NCBI GenBank assembly: GCA_964477205.1
Contig: CAYZDE010000034.1
Span: forward strand, 1 to 6,951
Direction: 5' to 3'
Length of the DNA: 6,951 nt
Source of the DNA: UBA93 sp964477205
GTDB lineage: Archaea > Micrarchaeota > Micrarchaeia > Norongarragalinales > Norongarragalinaceae
Shown: in pieces, positions 6,701-6,951 of the stretch
Layout: the number at the start of each line of letters is the position of its first letter
How positions within the stretch are numbered: position 1 is the first letter of the stretch
Made by a program: the position numbers and the translations under genes
The notes under the pieces: model-generated
What the model saw: only the letters and a program-made list of their open reading frames with translations
Database searches by the model: none
What the model was told of the DNA's origin: nothing

Positions 6701-6951
6701 CTTTACCAACACGATCCAGTGCTACTCGATTACTTCTACGGCGACGGGTTCGACTACCTAGGCCGCGTTGCAACCGCTGAGCTTGAAGAACAGAACAAGC
6801 ACTTCGGGCAGAAGGGCTGCGCAATCACGGACGGCGGGTTCATTGCCTGCCTAACGATGAGCGAGAAGATCGACCAGTCCATGCAGATCGACGGCTGGCA
6901 GCAGGAGTTCGCGTTCAGCGACCCTGTCGGCGAGTTCTCAACGAAGAAGCT
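788..6951 (+). CDS. Giant single-pass cell-surface protein with tandem carboxypeptidase-regulatory-like domains (3' partial)
   Basis: One frame stays open for 2054 codons to the window edge with no stop, so the protein exceeds 2054 residues. ATG 788 is the only plausible start: the frame upstream meets TAA at 749-751 with no ATG between, and the N-terminus is well formed from here. Residues 1-35 form a Lys- and aromatic-containing cytoplasmic segment. A helix at about 36-59 anchors the chain, with the rest predicted outside. Five divergent carboxypeptidase-regulatory-like/PEGA-like beta domains span about 66-530. Two segments with a shared Cys-x(n)-Cys then LV[TR]FDMA element follow (about 532-1030), then Ig-like or unrecognised stretches. 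About 51 cysteines occur, all after residue 472. N-x-S/T sequons are seen at 256, 417, 454, 528, 610, 834, 1444, 1471, 1489, 1500 and 1556. No catalytic motif and no second membrane helix are visible. The best reading is a disulfide-stabilised, possibly glycosylated surface protein used for adhesion or envelope structure. The exact role is not assignable. Confidence 0.93.
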   Translation, partial: MSVKEIYLSIEDKYYGLMEKIGLEKLFVAPIESHGIPSFPIAVLLLLALALGALFLLAGAPGADQFSVRVYGNEERLSGAIVQVFDSEGNLIGELETENGIASLDLPPGAFTLKVKKAGFNDYEAEIDTRDSALVRVDLYSSEIEIPTPTPQATRDPYEYESPSQESSTGSLNIIVRDEANEPVSGEAMVYDAKTNVFIDSVNVAGGTGVLSNLELDTQVFVNFQADDYYPYNGEENVKVIQPGVNSYLIHVQTINLSSSMPMETILRVLESSNDVPIQGAEVSVYESGGLTPISSQLVTDSSGEVALTLIDGYYYASADAKDYFRGFSSVFESTDEVEFSLIPVEDATSVDLTVVVIDEETGEPMPTAGVALFTLYNNAWYPLADTVQTNEFGEASFPQLMRGLSVMIQVAKGSRNASATILLPSSAAEFVVTIEVPLNPATVIASTYDLLSNQSINGVFQAYYEEELLDSCTAAAGESCELSVLARRDVSIQASSSGYASRVTVVNLPAETEELVALGLIPLDSLNDSYVAFDGFYNRLGQKTDSLMIGHDYEARFWIITNDADLSGLFFKVADEDATEVFLTGVSPPPAIIKANYVPGPEFVDAQCNVSTPCNWMEAQYAGDQNRLVTFDMAVSPTVEVDPETHKGEASFSYRSWIARGSTIIIRNPWDNILETAIDDLLPSGYYANAYEITADIMSPGTTCIDGICVSMEFSQGDQVGPNEGFPAVSLLNLAPGDAEWQPLVVHWQVELFRNLGEESYLSFTFEPEHFQLDSGYLSVEDYTPNTDDLVCGTLDSTELEFEYYEEDGFVIAVADVSALIECTNYISYSQLNQSFVVTGEFYLKPLGTTEQAFVETAFSTLQIQSAELPDPFVTGFHESWLSVENPNGAYTPYGSVELQLSQRENDADPMENPWEAVNIADCTDQEIQDESCHHGLVRFDMAFTAERSRDENEIMLQTIPTHLEIISASYEKDGVTYYPQLYEQGFTAGVGAMSAGETVTATAWAKPIGINTYSVVTVQHKSVDPAGAQGQPGAQHPTKLERDLFVSAIPEQGDSEYYEFGGLDGDCNGAVHVSFNSQLTGDAAFNLQAGCSNLALMVTPIFPADAVPTFVETNGQLLGVQVLEDDGSSGCYESCSADGSSCTAGFSALAEEGEGVLRYNPQAASCPNEFKLAGNRIKSSSVLLGIMPVGSDDEEQLTITVNGNPLGAECYEAWLDGQTQEDCLAEYGDVTTNTEEPRYRYKSFYVGPVIKSYMLEPSPEGDQASGDYASLSPVEYHPELWAIVNHKQTGPRSFIVVEATTVHPADPSASYDEIYPFNGLNPYFYANFEGPGVQTFAYYPQSGKRLIIYEQLANAVPVFVYDPCDSEEWESISGCSQQTNFASTYNRIYLTDAQPEYDEVFEEYSEQNPLSEYFAGPDLPGLKPYSWPVLQAVVEKGRNAANWSAYWRSNSVTYWCDSSLGLDEYDFLNATQCRPTVDDWRDVGVENVTQQHACTFCNNTYAPDNPLCDNEESEYLQCTLNNEIPVVDCDERCFFVGESLGTAFVDYGDSFISNYSECETHITTTMAYDGSETMQSISKSVAQECYSQAQSGDLPGCPLDFAEGTKGTSSPQPLCIMDGDYDGFRSGETEFTEAELDGAIWTCPYGIVSVRKQYCNRFGKECKLTLPGGDYQNLMASISKDEVEACFDNENAYCPLELDDLGKPWCYLESSGTAFYEGADDSFEEYGGPVIVPSVDEGDSYSCPMAGEPEQQSYILVHSVCIVSCDCHCFPRDDCDLSCGQDGFTESFAFEFATQTGWDTQSGEADLEEIQASYSPFDEEYENANLQPARSFPEWGTEFKYDFLVNKVFPTEAMQGEDAVEYAPYLTFYGEPDYEVALRIANVQGCTIEDDAMYEHTNEQGVYEVSIVNNPNIGTGQDLWSGAAVVAHINKNEYLGIQCRKPEEKWGEVELCAPVYTDYSSLFGSCVNSLYQHDPVLLDYFYGDGFDYLGRVATAELEEQNKHFGQKGCAITDGGFIACLTMSEKIDQSMQIDGWQQEFAFSDPVGEFSTKK
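893..964 (+). other. Transmembrane segment of the giant protein (residues about 36-59)
   Basis: Residues 39-58 are an unbroken hydrophobic run rich in Leu and Ala (for example AVLLLLALALGALF). It is introduced by IPS and followed by GAPGADQ, where the polar beta-domain region begins. The preceding 35 residues contain four Lys (4, 13, 20, 25) and a helix-like Y-x6-YYGLMEKIGLEKL segment. The positive-inside rule therefore places the N-terminus in the cytoplasm and the >1990-residue remainder outside. With 35 residues before the core it is a signal anchor rather than a cleaved signal peptide. Confidence 0.88.
983..2377 (+). repeat. Five tandem divergent carboxypeptidase-regulatory-like / PEGA-like domains
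   Basis: Five units of roughly 75-90 residues follow each other at about 66-141, 171-255, 263-348, 351-438 and 440-530. Unit 1 shows the classic order: LSGAIVQVFDSEGN, then a T-x-x-G-x-A turn (TENGIASLDLPPG), then an aromatic-ended strand (KKAGFNDYEAEI). Unit 3 repeats it as PIQGAEVSVYES, VTDSSGEVALTL and GYYYASADAKDYF. Unit 4 has EETGEPMPTAGVALFTLY and QTNEFGEASF. Units 2 and 5 are weaker but keep DEANEPVSGEAMVYD and ASSSGYASRV. Such transthyretin-like beta sandwiches act as spacers or binding modules on extracellular proteins. Units 1-4 lack Cys, while unit 5 carries the first two (Cys473, Cys481). The repetition is at protein level; I saw no long DNA repeat. Confidence 0.72.
1214..1297 (+). 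other. Pro/Thr/Ser/Glu-rich linker between domains 1 and 2 of the giant protein
   Basis: Residues about 143-170 read EIEIPTPTPQATRD followed by PYEYESPSQESSTG. The PTPTP core (147-151) and the lack of hydrophobic strand pattern mark an extended, flexible linker. It separates the membrane-proximal beta domain from the rest of the ectodomain. Thr/Ser-Pro linkers in archaeal surface proteins are often O-glycosylated, but that is general knowledge and not shown here. Confidence 0.7.
2381..3877 (+). other. Two Ig-like segments sharing a Cys pair plus LV[TR]FDMA element
   Basis: Residues about 532-1030 hold two segments with a similar local signature. In the first, Cys609 and Cys615 are followed 14 residues later by LVTFDMA (629-635). 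In the second, Cys924 and Cys934 are followed 4 residues later by LVRFDMA (938-944). Each then leads into a strand-rich stretch containing a Gly-Phe...Pro/Ala-Gly-Asp/Glu turn: GFPAVSLLNLAPGDAEW in the first and GFTAGVGAMSAGETVT in the second. Further close cysteine pairs are 705/710 and 793/824. This suggests a duplicated beta-sandwich module that has diverged strongly. I cannot name a family. Confidence 0.45.
5273..5392 (+). other. Cysteine-dense segment 1 of the giant protein (residues 1496-1535)
   Basis: Six cysteines fall within 40 residues, at 1496, 1499, 1510, 1520, 1531 and 1535, with Cys1458 and Cys1475 shortly before. The stretch begins HACTFCNNTYAPD and ends DCDERCFF. It also carries an N-glycosylation sequon at 1500. 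On an extracytoplasmic protein this is best read as a small disulfide-rich subdomain. The CxxC pair alone could suggest metal binding, but the other spacings do not match a zinc ribbon or ferredoxin pattern that I recognise. Confidence 0.6.
5645..5680 (+). other. DxDxDG calcium-loop-like motif in the giant protein
   Basis: Residues 1620-1631 read DGDYDGFRSGET. Asp at loop positions 1, 3 and 5 and Gly at position 6 match the DxDxDG core of EF-hand, dockerin and thrombospondin-type-3 calcium loops. Position 12 is Thr instead of Glu/Asp, although Glu1630 and Glu1632 flank it. A cysteine stands just before (Cys1617) and another follows (Cys1645), as in calcium-stabilised extracellular domains. 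A single short match is suggestive only. Confidence 0.4.
6074..6130 (+). other. Cysteine-dense segment 2 of the giant protein (residues 1763-1781)
   Basis: Six cysteines lie within 19 residues with spacing C-x3-C-x-C-x-C-x5-C-x3-C (1763, 1767, 1769, 1771, 1777, 1781), around SCDCHCFPRDDCDLSC. It follows a valine-rich strand (SYILVHSVCIV). This is the densest cysteine cluster in the visible chain. Given its extracytoplasmic side, a knotted disulfide subdomain is the likeliest reading. The alternating C-x-C-x-C with a histidine between could also bind metal. No named family is recognised. Confidence 0.55.
6134..6949 (+). other. Unrecognised acidic region at the visible C-terminal end
   Basis: Residues about 1783-2054 show no domain I can name. 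The stretch is rich in Asp, Glu, Tyr and Phe, with strand-like segments such as FAFEFATQTG, EVALRIANVQG and LWSGAAVVAHI. Cysteines are spaced more widely here (1888, 1941, 1954, 1968, 2011, 2021). The phrase FAF recurs near both ends (ESFAFEFA at about 1788 and QEFAFSDP near 2041), which may hint at another repeated module whose second copy begins at the window edge. No membrane helix is seen before the edge. Confidence 0.5.

Noticed and set aside
1..6951. tRNA/rRNA genes, CRISPR arrays, insertion sequences or phage modules
   Set aside because: The window is almost entirely filled by three supported + strand reading frames. I saw no cloverleaf, regularly spaced DNA repeats, terminal inverted repeats or transposase motifs.

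Overview
The window reads as part of an archaeal chromosome, most probably from an uncultivated DPANN-type lineage (Diapherotrites/Iainarchaeota or a relative). This placement is inference. It rests on a strong GGAGGTGA ribosome binding site, a TTTAAAA box about 28 nt upstream of a start codon that has no Shine-Dalgarno sequence (the archaeal leaderless pattern), and a cell-surface architecture common in such genomes: a short cytoplasmic N-terminus, one membrane helix and a very long beta-rich ectodomain. The ectodomains are strongly acidic, so a haloarchaeal-type relative such as a nanohaloarchaeon cannot be excluded. Base composition looks slightly above 50% GC. No RNA gene, insertion sequence, CRISPR array or phage gene was recognised.

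Layout, all on the + strand. (1) Bases 1-132 are the end of an unidentified gene with a very acidic C-terminal tail. (2) Its stop overlaps, as ATGA, the start of a 202-residue membrane-anchored exported protein (129-737) that resembles small PsbP/Mog1-like extracytoplasmic proteins. The two are probably translationally coupled. (3) A 50-nt gap carries a candidate TATA box and tandem GGTTTAA elements. (4) From 788 to the window end runs one uninterrupted reading frame of 2054 codons with no stop, so the gene continues outside the window.

The giant protein has a cytoplasmic N-terminus of about 35 residues and one membrane helix (about 36-59). Five tandem, divergent carboxypeptidase-regulatory-like/PEGA-like beta-sandwich domains follow (about 66-530), with a Pro/Thr/Ser/Glu linker after the first. 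A long set of Ig-like and unrecognised segments comes next. I found no cysteine in the first 472 residues and about 51 afterwards, with dense clusters at 1496-1535 and 1763-1781. Eleven N-glycosylation sequons and one DxDxDG calcium-loop-like motif are also present. Together this suggests a large, disulfide-stabilised, probably glycosylated surface protein. Its function (adhesion, envelope structure or partner-cell contact) cannot be assigned from sequence alone. The neighbouring anchored protein may share the same extracytoplasmic setting.
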